Assembly: GCA_018296165.2 (NCBI GenBank)
Contig: JACKQL020000086.1
Coordinates: 1 to 64,000 of the forward strand
Length of the DNA: 64,000 nt
Source: Termitomyces sp. T153
Taxonomy: Eukaryota; Basidiomycota; Agaricomycetes; Agaricales; Lyophyllaceae
Reading direction: 5' to 3'
The position numbers and the translations under genes were made by a program. Below the pieces are notes generated by a model. It made no database searches and had not been told where the DNA came from. It saw only the letters and a program-made list of their open reading frames with translations. Below are positions 1-10,445 of this stretch, piece by piece. Position 1 is the stretch's first letter, and the number at the start of each line of letters is the position of its first letter.

Positions 1-544
1 ATTCTGCAATCAGTTTAATAAGGTGGGCGGTGTAACAAAAGAAAGAGCTGGTGGCTGATGTGTTGTTAACGTGGAATGCTAGGATGTCAAAATATGTCTG
101 TAGGGGAATGATCATGGAAAAGGGGGTTTTGTATTCCTTTGCTACCCAATTACTGACTTTGAATTGATTGGTTGAGCCATTGAAGGTGTAAGCCACTTCT
201 TTGTCATGATTCGTGGGATCAAGTTTGTGGGGGTCCATGGCCTTGAACTCATGTGAAATGATAGCCATGATGACCACCAAATCGACGTTGGGAAAATGGG
301 TGCAAAGAGATAAGGAAGTGGTAGAGGATGCACTGTCAAGGCCTGCACCTGGAATAGGTGGCACAAAGGCAGGTCTGGGGAGTGCTAGTGCTGGTGTGGG
401 TGCCATGATGAAAGGGGGAGGAGTGGCTGCTGTGGGAGTGCTGTTAAAGCGAGCCAGAAGGTCCTCCATCATTGCTTGGAGCTCCATGTGGGAATCACAA
501 AGTGTAATAAGCTTGTCAGTGATAGATGGGTCAGTAGAAGTCAT
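1..544 (-). CDS. gag-like retroelement protein, partial (runs off window)
   Basis: An uninterrupted minus-strand frame starts at an ATG at 544 and runs off the left edge, giving about 181 residues with no stop. The start reads MTSTDPSITDKL. A Pro/Ala/Thr-rich stretch follows at about residues 37-75, then a more conserved part with the words SNWVAKEYKTPFS and FFCYTAHLIKL. I associate such proteins with repeated, nucleocapsid-like ORFs in Agaricomycete genomes, which carry a cysteine-rich C terminus; here that part lies outside the window. The neighbourhood (LTR fragment and LINE scrap immediately upstream) fits a mobile-element origin. The absence of stops makes it better preserved than the other element genes here. 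The family is from memory; it could instead be a host hypothetical gene. Confidence 0.5.
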   Translation of the reverse strand, partial: MTSTDPSITDKLITLCDSHMELQAMMEDLLARFNSTPTAATPPPFIMAPTPALALPRPAFVPPIPGAGLDSASSTTSLSLCTHFPNVDLVVIMAIISHEFKAMDPHKLDPTNHDKEVAYTFNGSTNQFKVSNWVAKEYKTPFSMIIPLQTYFDILAFHVNNTSATSSFFCYTAHLIKLIAE

Positions 545-864
545 GGTAATATCAGGGAGGCTTGGAGAAGCCCTAATGAAACATCTGTCCAGTGCTCTTG
601 GAGATGGCGAGGGCATGCACGATTGAGCATGTGTGGCTGATAAAACACATGACATAGTGTGGGTCTGACAAGCAGCGCTGTGAGTGCAGTGTGAGATGAC
701 TTGTAAATATAAGTGATGTAAGTAAGGCTTACCTGTGAGCACAGTGTGAGACGATGAGGTCTTCATGATGGCACTCTGCAGGTATTAAGTGAATCTAGAA
801 CAATGGGAGGCTTTGTGCATAAAGGATAAAACTTAGTACATATCTCCATTCATATATCTATGAC
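545..864. other. No gene seen; probable leader of the gag-like ORF
   Basis: Repeat-compartment DNA with no convincing ORF. Two related segments (about 670-700 and 735-760) share a gtgagcacagtgtgagac-like word, suggesting a small internal duplication. Confidence 0.3.
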
Positions 865-1229
865 CCAACATTCATAACTAACTCTGGACCTTGCTCTACA
901 CTCAACCCCAGAACCCATCAGCATTAATTGATTGACCATATCTCTGGCCCCACTCCCATCACTTGCATGACTTCTGCTTGCCCCACACCCTTAATACTTG
1001 CTTCTGGACTTGTGCCTGATAAACTCCCAAGCCCAACCCATACTGTGCCTTGTCTGAGACTTCCCTGGACCACCTTGGACTTGCTCAGACTGCTTTTCCA
1101 AACCTCTCCTCACAAGTATCTGAAGTTCAGACCTTCCCAGAATGTTAGATTATAAGTGCAGGACATTGTGTCTGCCTAGTAAGGACCTGCCCAGTCAAGC
1201 TGAGCCCCTGTAGTCAGCAGAACCTGACA
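865..1229 (+). repeat. LTR family A, 3' fragment
   Basis: From about 865 the sequence matches the last third of the LTRs at 27290-28435 and 59611-60752. Shared words are ctctggaccttgct, ccatcacttgcat and the terminal cagaacctgaca. The left two thirds of the LTR, including its TATA box, are missing. The right end abuts the LINE fragment without a gap. Confidence 0.8.
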
Positions 1230-1432
1230 GTGTTGTACAGTTGGCAAATCTGATTGGGAGGCATGCTGCCAGACATCTGGGAGAGACACATGACTTGGAA
1301 AGTCCACCTGGCAGCTTTTGCCACAGCCTTCTGGCAGTGAGCATTCCAGCACAGCTTGGGGTCAAAGACAACCCCAAGGTACCTATATGTGGAGACTGTC
1401 TCAACTGTAATGGACTTGAATATATTCAATCA
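1230..1432 (-). mobile_element. LINE reverse transcriptase C-terminal scrap
   Basis: The minus frame reads a block typical of the region just after the RT domain in fungal non-LTR elements: STYRYLGVVFDPKLCWNAH, then AVAKAARW and PPNQICQLYNTV. It ends exactly where the family A LTR begins at 1229, so the LTR cut the LINE at the LYNTV codons. Nothing else of the LINE is recognisable nearby. It is a non-functional fragment. Confidence 0.75.
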
Positions 1433-3290
1433 TTTAATTACAATATATTGATTACTTGACATTTATATACACACATTTACATTACATAAGTTTAGTTTTT
1501 TTGTGTTCAATACTATGTATAGAAATCCTAATGTTTGGGACACTTCTGTCTCAGTGTGAATGCAAGGCAATCACTCATAACAATGTTACATTTTTTGGAA
1601 GTATACAACATAGTACTTGCATAAAACCTGAAGAACCCAAATGTATCAATTCAAAGCTAAATCAGCTTCAACATCAGTTTTGTCAAACTTTGATCTGAGC
1701 ACTGCACTGACTACATTGGCATGGGATCACATGCCAAACCCACACATTTTGACCAGGATGGTCATGCCATCTTGGACAGGAGACAGCAGTTGTCAGCAAT
1801 GACTGAACCAATGTCCAAAACCACCCAATGGCTAGCACAAGAAAGTGGGGGTGAACAGGGTGCAACTCCTGCTAGACAAGACATGCTGGGGGAAATGCCT
1901 AAAACAGTTCCCTGACTAATAACATCAGAGTTGAAGCAAGGGCAGCAGCAAGAGCTGCAGGTGGTGGTGGAATTGCTCACCAATCATCCAGCCACCAGGA
2001 CTGGGCAGAGGGAAGCAAGCAGAACAAGTGGATGTTAGCAAGTCACAGAGCATAAATCCATTGCCATGCATGGCAGGGGCTCTGGGAATGGCTGAAGGTA
2101 CTTGGGGAAAACCCAAGAGCAGTCAGTGGACAAGCCATGGAGGTTACCAATGGAATCCACTCCATTGACACAATGTAGACCTTTCCAGGTTGAGGGATGA
2201 CAACCTTGTGTGGTGAGGAAATGACAGCATGCCATGGTGGTAGAGGAGACCTTGGATGAGGAGGAAGACAAAAGGTATAGCTAGACCATGGATATACAGA
2301 TTGCACTTGTCTGGAAAAAACATCCAGATATTGTGAAGAACAGTACTAAAATGAGACTAAGATTGTATGTCAAAAAGCATGTCCAAGTACTGGAATTACA
2401 AGGAGGAATGGTCCTCATGAGTGGGACTGACAAATATATTGCATTTTATCTTGTAATCATGAACTTTGAAGTAAGAAGTTACTGTGATCACAAGTAAAAA
2501 CAATCAAAATGAGCAATGTCAATGCCCAACAATGCCCAACAATGCTGAAACAATTCCAACAATTTTCTGCACTATGTGCAGACTTGCCTCATTTGCAGGA
2601 CACCATGAGCAATATCTTTGCTCCCCACTAGAAAGGAGAGACAGACAAGTGATTCACTGCTCAGCAAGCAGCTGAGCAACACCAGTACAGGTTTGCAGGG
2701 TACCCAACTGCACCATTGTCAATTGTGGAGACTGTAACCATAACACCTGTTGTGGTGAATCCATCAGCTAAGTATGGGGAGGAGGTTTGCACTCCTCAGT
2801 TAAGAATCAAGGATGAATCCTTGACACTTGCAGTTCTGACAAGGACACTCCTTGCCACTAATTTTCCAAATTGAGTAGTATACTAGCATATGCAAAACCA
2901 TGACTTGAGAGTCCAAGGTGTGCTATTCAAAGGGATACTGCCAGTGGATGCCATGCAGTGATGGTTTGTGAAGCAAAGTGCACAGGCAGACAGCAGTCCA
3001 GGAGGGAGTGATGGCAGTAGTAGCCATCAGGGAAAGAATCACTGCAGTAAGGGTGGTTAGGATGATTTACCCTCTGGAGGTCCAAGGCAAGGGAGTGATG
3101 AGGGTGGTTGACATGGCCCAGGTAGAGATGGTCAAGAGCCATCATATCCCCCATGGCAAATGGATGGCCTAACTCCTGCATGGCAAGTGTGAGCTTTTTC
3201 AATGATAGATCTCACTAAAGAGCAGAGTCAGATGCTGGGAGTAGTAGAGGTTACAAAGGTCTATACTGATAATATGCACTGTAGGCTGAC
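1433..3290. other. Decayed repeat DNA, no gene supported
   Basis: This CG-poor stretch holds short open frames (for example 1721-1915 and 2288-2497 on +) broken by stops, none recognisable. The part from about 2940 to 3290 may be the N-terminal gag of the element that follows, because arginine/glycine-rich peptides interrupted by stops can be read on +. The tandem words tgcccaacaatgcccaacaatgc at 2521-2545 form a small repeat. Confidence 0.4.
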
Positions 3291-3339
3291 AAGCATGATT
3301 GATGATGCTGTAGGCATTGTGTTATGACTACCAGACATA

Positions 3340-4670
3340 GTGAAAATGAGAAAAGCAGATCCTTGGCATATTCAGGTGTACCAAGGAGGATCAAAGTTTA
3401 GTGACTTGGAGAATTGGATGATGGACATCTGCTATGATCTGGCAGTTGTGCTTGTATGGAAGAGACAAAATGGATTGGGAGAGGATCTTCATCCTCCCAG
3501 AATCCCTGGATGGACCAGCAAAACACTGGTTACAACATCATATCTTGCACTACAATTGTGCAAGATGGCAATGGACATTTAAAAATGTGATCATTAAGCT
3601 ATACAACCAGTTTGTTAGCCCATTAACAATGCAGGATGCCTGAGAGGCATTCTATGCAGCTGCATACACTGAAAGACTTGGCATACAAGGATTCTATGAC
3701 ATGTTGATTGACCATGCATAGAATATTGTAAGGGGATGACCTCTTTATGGGTAACTCCGACTCTATCCAGCCTTAGTCACAGGTATAGCATCATCTCTAG
3801 CATAGCCAACTAACCAGCCACCAAGCTTCTGCACCTTCCAGACAGTATTAGTCAGCCATTTGTAGTCATCAGACTCTATTTCTCATTTTGACATATTGAT
3901 AGTCACTACTGCTTAGCATACCCAGGCCACTTATCACATATAGCATTAGTCATAGCATAGCCACAGATGTAGTATATAAGCCAGTTGCAAGGATAGAATA
4001 TCCTTTGACTGATCAATAGCAGTGTTTCCCAGGTCTCTCCAGTGAACCAATTGTGAGAACCCCAGCATTGCCACCTTGCTCAGCTTGCTGCGCTTGCCCC
4101 TTGCCTGCCTCTCAGCTGCTGTTCTGCTCCTTTGATGTTCACCCATTGCTTGTGCTTGCTTGCTCCAGCTGGGTTCACCCACAGAGTGTTTGTTCCCCTC
4201 ACAAATATGGCCATATACCCAGATGCTTGGACCATCTGTGAGATGTTCATGAAGGGAATTCCTCAGGAGATGTGGTAAGTACTAATTTGTGATGACAGAT
4301 TGTTGCTAGATGTCAACACAGTGGAGAAGTTCCTGGCCTACACAATAAGGTTTGAGTGCTCATTGAAAACCACTCAACATTTCAAATAGCATAGCTTGAA
4401 AGGCTGATGTGTGGAGAGGCAGAACATTCCATGCAAAATAACAACCTTACTAGCTAGGAAGGAAGACATGGCTTGTAACACTAACCCATGCCTGGTGGTA
4501 TGCAGGAGCATACTACAGGAATGGTCACAGCTCTGCTCAGGAATAGAAGATGGGGTCAGAAGACAGAGGCCAAGAAAGCCTGACAGACACAGATTCCACC
4601 AGAAACATGGATGGAGAAATGATCAAGACTGCAGCAAGGATAGCAAGCCATAAGAGATGGATAGCAGAGG
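3340..4670 (+). pseudogene. gag of gypsy element 1, interrupted by solo LTR B
   Basis: The capsid-type gag can be read across two frames: WKRQ and GRDKMDWERIFILPE, then LDGPAKHWLQHHILHYNCA, NQFVSPLTMQDA and GIQGFYDMLIDHA. It stops at the LTR and resumes after 4203 with NMAIYPDAWTICEMFM and VNTVEKFLAYTIRFE. This order and wording are typical of Agaricomycete chromovirus-like gag proteins. At least four stops are present, most explainable as CAA/CAG/CGA to TAA/TAG/TGA transitions. Non-functional. Confidence 0.8.
3727..4203 (+). repeat. Solo LTR, family B, with AATAT target duplication
   Basis: A 477-bp unit begins tgtaagggg and ends cccctcaca, a short inverted terminal repeat of TG...CA type. 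It is flanked by identical AATAT (3722-3726 and 4204-4208). A TATA-like agtatataag occurs near 3972. The target is the gag ORF of gypsy element 1. A related partial copy lies at 24428-24687 on the - strand. Confidence 0.9.
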
Positions 4671-4677
4671 GCTGATC

Positions 4678-4719
4678 TGTTTTTGGTGTGGTGGCAAGGA
4701 CCACTACTTGTATGACTGC
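4678..4719 (+). other. CCHC zinc knuckle of gypsy element 1 gag
   Basis: The codons read CFWCGGKDHYLYDC, a perfect C-X2-C-X4-H-X4-C nucleic-acid-binding knuckle at the gag C terminus. It is followed by an acidic stretch rich in Glu and Asp up to about 4900. Confidence 0.85.
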
Positions 4720-5094
4720 AAAAAGGCCAACACTGAAGATAGGAAACTGTGAGTACAAGTCAGAGCAGCCCATACTGCTGATCAGAGTCAGGAAAGTGAT
4801 CTTGACTCTGGCAATGAACCAGAGGAGGAAGAGGGCCTCAAGTCTGACCAAGAAAATGAGAATGTTGCATCTATGGAGGAGGTTCATAGTATAGAGGACA
4901 ATGGGAGGTACATAATGGTGGACATGTACAACCATGACTATTACATGTGAGACAGTGATTCAGAGCACTTGATGGCTCTGATGGACTACACAGCCAGTGA
5001 GTTTGATAGACCACTGGTATTGTTTCCAATGAAGGTACACAAGGTGACCTTAAATATGGTACCAAAACCATTGACATGGCCAAGAGTGAGGTGC

Positions 5095-5830
5095 AAGGAT
5101 AAAGAGTGCCTTGTTACCTATGTGGATGTGAATGGCTACAAGGCCTGGACCTTATGGGATTTGGGGATTCAAACCACAGGAATAATGCTGCAGTTTTGCT
5201 AAGTACATGATGTGCACATGTAATGGCTAATGGAACTGCTTACACTATAGTTAGGAACTGTGGGCAGCCAAGCAATAGTGCAATTTGGCACATATGTTGA
5301 GCTAGGAGTCCCTGGAACTAAGTCCATGGAGTATGTTGATGTAGCTAACTTTGACTGGTATAATACAATTGTGGGTGTCAGGGGACTTCCATTTCTGACC
5401 TCCACAACCTTTTTTAGCACCTATGCAGCTTGTTTGACATCTCCAGGGCTCATTCCAGAACCCTGGAGATCTCCAGAGAACTGTGGAGTTATCCATATTA
5501 TCTCATCAATCACTGTCCTAGGGTTAGGATTAGCTCCAGTCTGCTGTACAGTAGTTTCCATGCCTCCACCATCCACTGATGTGCTGCACCAAGCAGCAGG
5601 GATCCTTAGACTTGTTCTCTTTGGATTCCCCTCTGCTAGGTGATTAGTTACTGATTGTACAGTCATCTACTCTGCTAATATACTTTGAATTCCCCTCTGC
5701 TAGCTGCATGACTCCAATCCACTGCCCCAGAGGTCACCCTTACAGTGGGCACTCCCTACATGAGGAAGAATGATATGGTCTTGGACTGAGTGCAATCAGG
5801 TCATTGTGAATGGGAAGGCCACCCCTGCAG
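5095..5830 (+). pseudogene. Protease of gypsy element 1, split by solo LTR C
   Basis: The retropepsin-like domain reads VNGYKAWTLWDLGIQTTGI at about 5130-5185, where the expected catalytic Asp-Ser-Gly has become Asp-Leu-Gly. It continues with LGTVGSQAIVQFGT and MEYVDVANFDWYNTIVG up to 5375. The expected continuation GTPYMRKNDMVLD resumes at 5746 after the LTR. Stops and the altered active-site triplet make it non-functional. Confidence 0.8.
5376..5744 (+). repeat. Solo LTR, family C, with GTGGG target duplication
   Basis: A 369-bp unit starts tgtcaggggac and ends cacccttaca, flanked by identical GTGGG (5371-5375 and 5745-5749). It interrupts the protease codons for Ile-Val-Gly / Thr-Pro. A 5' fragment of the same family is at 59518-59610. 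Confidence 0.85.
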
Positions 5831-6255
5831 TGAAAGTGGTGGTTGAGGATGTAGATGGATGACTCCATCCATATTGATTGACAGAGAAGTGGAAGGGGCT
5901 TGGGAAAAACTGACTCCATGGTAAGCAGTGTAAACCTATGGTGGAGGATGTGGAATAGGAGGTTTTGTCTGTGGCAAGCCTGTCACAGGACCACTCAGCA
6001 TTGCTGCTACTCAAGAGAGAGTATCAGGATGATCTGAGGAGGAGAAGACCACATGGGGATGTTCATGGTGAATTGGGCAAACTGCCTAGGCTATGAATTC
6101 CAAAAGTGAGTTCTGCAAAGGAAGTGAGAGTTGAGGACAAATCCTTAGTAGAGCCTAGGGAGTGACAAAGGAATGGAGCTGAGAGACTGGAGTGCCAGCC
6201 TACATCATCAAAGGTTAAGGTCAGAGACCTTATCAGTGGTGAGAGAAAAGATGGC

Positions 6256-7275
6256 TTGCTGGTGCAATCCAATGCAATGATACCATTATTAAGGGATATA
6301 CTGGTGCCATTCCCTGGCTTTGACAGGGCTTTTGACCCATGCATGCCACAGGAATGGAATGCAGTTGTGGCTTTGATGCAAGCATGGGAAGAATATAGGC
6401 CTACTCCTTGGAAAGGAGTGTACCATCAAGCTACTAAGGAAGAGATCTCTATGACAATGGAGATCAGCAATGAAGGAGACTATCTGAGGGTGATGCAAGT
6501 GAGTCAAGCACCATCAGTGCAACTTGTTGTGCCAGACAATAGCAAAGCAAGAATTAATGCTTTACATGAGTGATTTGAACCAAAGCCACAGGCCAGCAGA
6601 AGGGCTGAGTGGGTGGGAGAATCTAATCATTGTCAGGGAAAAGAGAGGAGCCCACATCTTGCAGAGGGAGATATCCCTTGGCTACAGAGTCAGTGGCAAG
6701 CAGAATTTGCCAACATTGTAAATGGGACACAGGAAGAGCTTCCTCTGTGGCATGAGGTTAATCATGAAATCAATCTCATTGACAAGAATAAGCAGTATTG
6801 GTATCATTTACCTTGGTGCCCAATGGCACTGCAGCAGCAGCTTAGAGAGAAGACAAATAGGTATATTTGCACTCAATGGTGGAAATCATGGACCACACTG
6901 CAAGCAGTACCACTGCTATGTGTTCCCAAGAAAGATGGAACTTTGAGAATGGTGTTGGATGTGCACCAACACAATAATAATACCATTAAAGATGTGACTC
7001 CATTGCCTGATCAGGACATAATACAGGAGGATGTGGCTCATGCCAAGTTTAGGTCAAAGATTGACCTCATGGATACATGTGAGCAAGTGCAAATTTGCAC
7101 AGCATATATTCTTAAGACTGTATTTTTGTTGATTGCTGGCACACATGTCAGTAATATCATGCAGATAGGGGACTGCAATGCACCAGCAACATTTCAGAGG
7201 CTGATGACCTCAAACTTTTGAGATGTTATTGGTGACTTCATGCACATTTATTCAGATGATATCTTCAGCTATTCC
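6256..7275 (+). pseudogene. Reverse transcriptase of gypsy element 1, truncated
   Basis: The linker and RT of a Ty3/gypsy Pol are legible: WPLWHEVNHEINLID-like words, then QAVPLLCVPKKDGTLRMVLD, TPLPDQDIIQEDVAHAKF, SKIDLMD, and NAPATFQRLMT. The catalytic box is YSDD at about 7250 (family usually YLDD or YVDD). The frame ends at a stop at 7219 and is cut entirely at 7275. The conserved arginines of motif B are mutated in places, consistent with CG decay. Confidence 0.85.
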
Positions 7276-7700
7276 TGTTAGGATTGACCCTGGGGGGGCT
7301 CCTACAGAGCAAAAGAACCACCTAGGCAGACTTGATAGCCAACAAGTATGTGGTTGAGTTGAGAAATAAGAGAACTGGGAAAGATAAACCTGGAAACTGA
7401 TAGATCAAAGAGAAAGAGACAAAAGGATGAACACAAGTAAAAAGCAGACACAATAGGTAAGAGTGTAGCTAAAGACTAGAGGACCTTATATAGCTGTAGG
7501 AAACTACTGAAAGGGGAAGCTGTAAGTGATCTAAGTCAGGTGGGAGTGATCTAACTGAGGTAGAAGTGATCTGAGTTAGGTGGAAGTGATCTAAATCATA
7601 GCAGGAAGTGATCTAAGTCATGGGAAAGTGATCTGGAACAAGAAAAGCAATCCTGGAAGTGATCTGCGACAAGGGGAAGTGATCTGGTGATAAGACCCAT
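7276..7700 (-). repeat. Probable LTR (family D), minus orientation
   Basis: Starting exactly where RT homology stops is tgttaggattgacc. Read on the - strand this ends ...caatcctaaca, with a TATA-like element (complement of cttatatag, 7485-7493) placed as in an LTR promoter. The other boundary and a target duplication were not found, so length and class are uncertain. Confidence 0.45.
7516..7690. repeat. Degenerate tandem array with AGTGATCT core, 8 copies
   Basis: The word agtgatct recurs at about 7528, 7546, 7567, 7584, 7608, 7626, 7656 and 7678, within units of roughly 17-30 bp of the form ggaagtgatctaagtca. It lies inside the LTR-like sequence upstream (in its own orientation) of the TATA-like box, a position where LTRs often carry repeated enhancer-like motifs. 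Confidence 0.75.
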
Positions 7701-8300
7701 TTGTTGCTGAGCACTGTTTTTGGCATTTCTGGTTGGACAGGATCTGACTAGTTTCCACATGACCATGCACAAGTCATGCCAATTATCATGTGAGGTCTGG
7801 TCCAAGGTCTGGAATGATGTAGCCTTTGCACAAGATTTTAGCAGCCATGAGACTTCTGGATTACAAGCCTCATCACATGGAGTCTGGACTTTGGGTCTAG
7901 AATGATAAAGCCAAGACCTTCACTAGCAACAATCACTAGCAACATTTCCTAGTAACAATGATACTCCTCAAAATAAGGCCACATCACTTCTTACTTATCA
8001 GTTTTCTTGTCTTGCTTACAAACATACCTGAATGGCATCTACACTTCAGATATTGATGATAGGTATGCTCTTTTATTGTGACTGACATTTATTATACATC
8101 TTGTCAACATTGCATGCAAATACTTGCTTACCATACTGAAACCCAGAATGTATCAGGGACACTTTGGCAGACACCATCACTGGCAGTGACTAATATTTCC
8201 TTTCTAACTACTATACTTACAAACAGTATAAATACTGCCTGTACAAGACCAGAAGAAACAAACAGAGTATTGCTCCCCTCATTAGCTCTCAGCTTACCAG
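7701..8300. other. No gene seen
   Basis: CG-poor repeat DNA. Short open frames (for example 7720-7905 and 8078-8311) have no recognisable content. Part of it may belong to the LTR-like unit to its left. Confidence 0.3.
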
Positions 8301-8845
8301 CTTCAGATTGATTGCTGTCAAGGCTTACAGATCAAGGTGATTGAGTGCTGAGGTTGTGATGGTAGGGTCCAGAGTGGTGGTGGAGGGAGTCTTTGCTTCC
8401 TTTGGAGAACATGTCAGTGAATTCATAATACTCTGGAGGAACTACTTCATATAGAGTTTCTTTCTTCTGTTTTTTGTTCTAGCAAGGTAGTTCCTGCACT
8501 TGGGTGTTCTTCTGATGAGATGGCACAATTTGTAGCTGACAGGTGGGGCACTGTTAATTTGAATGCCAATGGTTCCAGATCAATGGGAGTGGTGTTGGAG
8601 TAGTAGCAGTGAGGTACAGAGTTGGGCAGGATGTCCAGAGTCATCTGACATTATGGTTGGAGTACCATGGTCCTTATATCAATTTCTGGGGGTGTTTGGG
8701 GGAACCCTCAGGGTGTGTTCAAGCGAGGCTGGGGTAGAGGTGCATTGTCCTTCCTTTCTTGACTGTCTTGAGGGCTGGGGGGTTGTCAGGGTAGGGGGTG
8801 ATTCCAATGGAGGTGGGGCTTGTGTTGAGGAGTTGAAGTCTTCTG
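8301..8845 (-). pseudogene. Ty3/gypsy Pol linker fragment
   Basis: On the - strand the words PPEYYEFTDMFSKGS (about 8405-8450) match the segment that precedes the RT in gypsy Pol proteins; the same block occurs at 16665-16720 and near 62190. Upstream frames to about 8840 read the preceding linker (HLSATNCAISSEEHPS). It is truncated at both ends, and the right end directly abuts the NLR fragment. Confidence 0.7.
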
Positions 8846-10445
8846 GCTCATCAGTGTTTCCAAATAATGAAGTCAGAGCTTTGCTTTAATATTTGTGGTC
8901 ATCCATCATCATTCCTTCTTGATAAAGATGTACCTGGACTTGGAAATGAAGACAAGATCTCTCAAACTCTCAAGTACTGTTGTGTATATTGGAGCAGCCA
9001 CTGGTCTAGTTGCATAGCCCAGGCCCAAGCCTTGCGCAATGAAATAAATATTCTGTGTAATTATTTACAGGATTTTCTCTTGCTTAAAATTCTGTTCTGG
9101 ATAGAGGCTATGAATTTGCTTCAATTGGCACAAAAATGCAACTATATGTTGCAGCAAGTGAGGAAGTGCATTGAAGCAACAAGTCCTCATACTCTGGGAA
9201 GAGTATGGATCAATAATGACAAGCAGCAGAATAGTCTCATTAATAACATTACTGACACATCCAATTTTGTAATGTATTTTTCTAACAGCCCAGCATGTTT
9301 ATCAACACCACATCTGTATATATCAGTATTACCAACCTGGCATCATGGTGCCATTTCACAGAAGTGGAAAGAGCAATTTAGTTCAGTGCCAGCTATTAAA
9401 GGGTCCAGAGGCCTGACAGGATTGATTAGCAAGATCAATGAAAAGGGTGAAGTCATGTCTGTTGCATTTTCTCCTGATGGCACACACATTGTCTCTGGCT
9501 CATGGGACAAGACTATCTCTGTGTGGGATTCCTCAACTGGAGCTGGGCTGCTGCATCTGACTGGCCATACAAGTGCTGTCTATTCTGTTGCATTTTCTCC
9601 TGATGGCACACACATTGTCTCTGGCTCTGAGGACAACACTATCCATGTGTGGGATTGTTCAACTGGTGCTGAGGTGCTGCACTTGACTGGCCATACAGAG
9701 TGTGTCAATTCTGTTGCATTTTCTCCTGATGGCATACACATTGTTTCTGGCTCTTGGGACAACACTATCTGTGTGTGGGATTCCTCAACTGGAGCTGAGC
9801 TGCTGCAGCTCACTGGTCATACAGGCACTGTCAACTCTGTTGCACTTTCTCCTGATGCCCCACACACTGGCTCAGGAGAAACTATGGTGCATATCTGCAA
9901 TGTTCCACTCAATGCTGAGCACCTACCAACTGTCTTGATTGATCCTCACAATGTATCTCCACTTGCTAAACAAGACATCCCCACAGAAATATTGACTACT
10001 AGGCTTCTCAATTCCCATTGGTACTCCACCACAGATGGTTGGCTCAATTTGAAAAATACCAAACAACATTTGATGTGGGTTCCTTCAGATATTCTACGAG
10101 TTCTACGCCATCCCCATAATCACCTGATTATATCCAAGCATGGTGATTTATCACTGGATTTTTCACAAGCAAAGTTGGGAACTGAGTGGGTACAATGTTA
10201 TACTGGTCCACCATCTCATAATCATGAATCAACATGAAATTCAACATTTGTGACAAGAATTGTATGTGCTCTAAGTCATTTTTGTTCAAATGATCATTCA
10301 TCTCACACTGAATATCAGTCTGGACCACCCTTTGATCTGCCTTTGTCTGATATACTGAATCTATATAGAATCAATGACTGTTTTCTTTTATTTGCTTGTT
10401 CTCATTGATATCAAATTCATTTCTTTGTCATGATTAAAAGTTATC
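8846..10445 (+). pseudogene. 5'-truncated inverted copy of the NACHT-WD40 gene
   Basis: From about 8846 the sequence matches the NLR gene at 29444-34663 (opposite strand), starting mid-codon before MKSELCFN and continuing past its stop into the 3' flank as far as about 10445 (shared words tgaaattcaaca, aagaattgtatgtgct, ttgtcatgattaaaag). An ATG at 8867 opens an unbroken 456-residue frame to 10237: the linker, four WD40 units (last degenerate) and the conserved C terminus. The helical and NACHT parts are absent and eleven of fifteen WD40 units are missing. Gypsy pol DNA sits directly on its left. It could be expressed as a small WD40 protein, but more likely it is a pseudogene. Confidence 0.85.

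Larger units (their letters stand above)
3300..7275 (+). mobile_element. Ty3/gypsy element 1, decayed, with two nested solo LTRs
   Basis: In order on + are gag, a CCHC zinc knuckle, a retropepsin-like protease and a reverse transcriptase, all with stop codons and frameshifts. Two solo LTRs of unrelated families (3727-4203 and 5376-5744) sit inside it, each flanked by a perfect 5-bp target duplication; removing each restores the reading frame. The element is cut off inside the RT at 7275, just past the catalytic YSDD, by another LTR-like sequence. RNase H and integrase are missing, and no flanking LTR of its own is identified. Confidence 0.85.
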
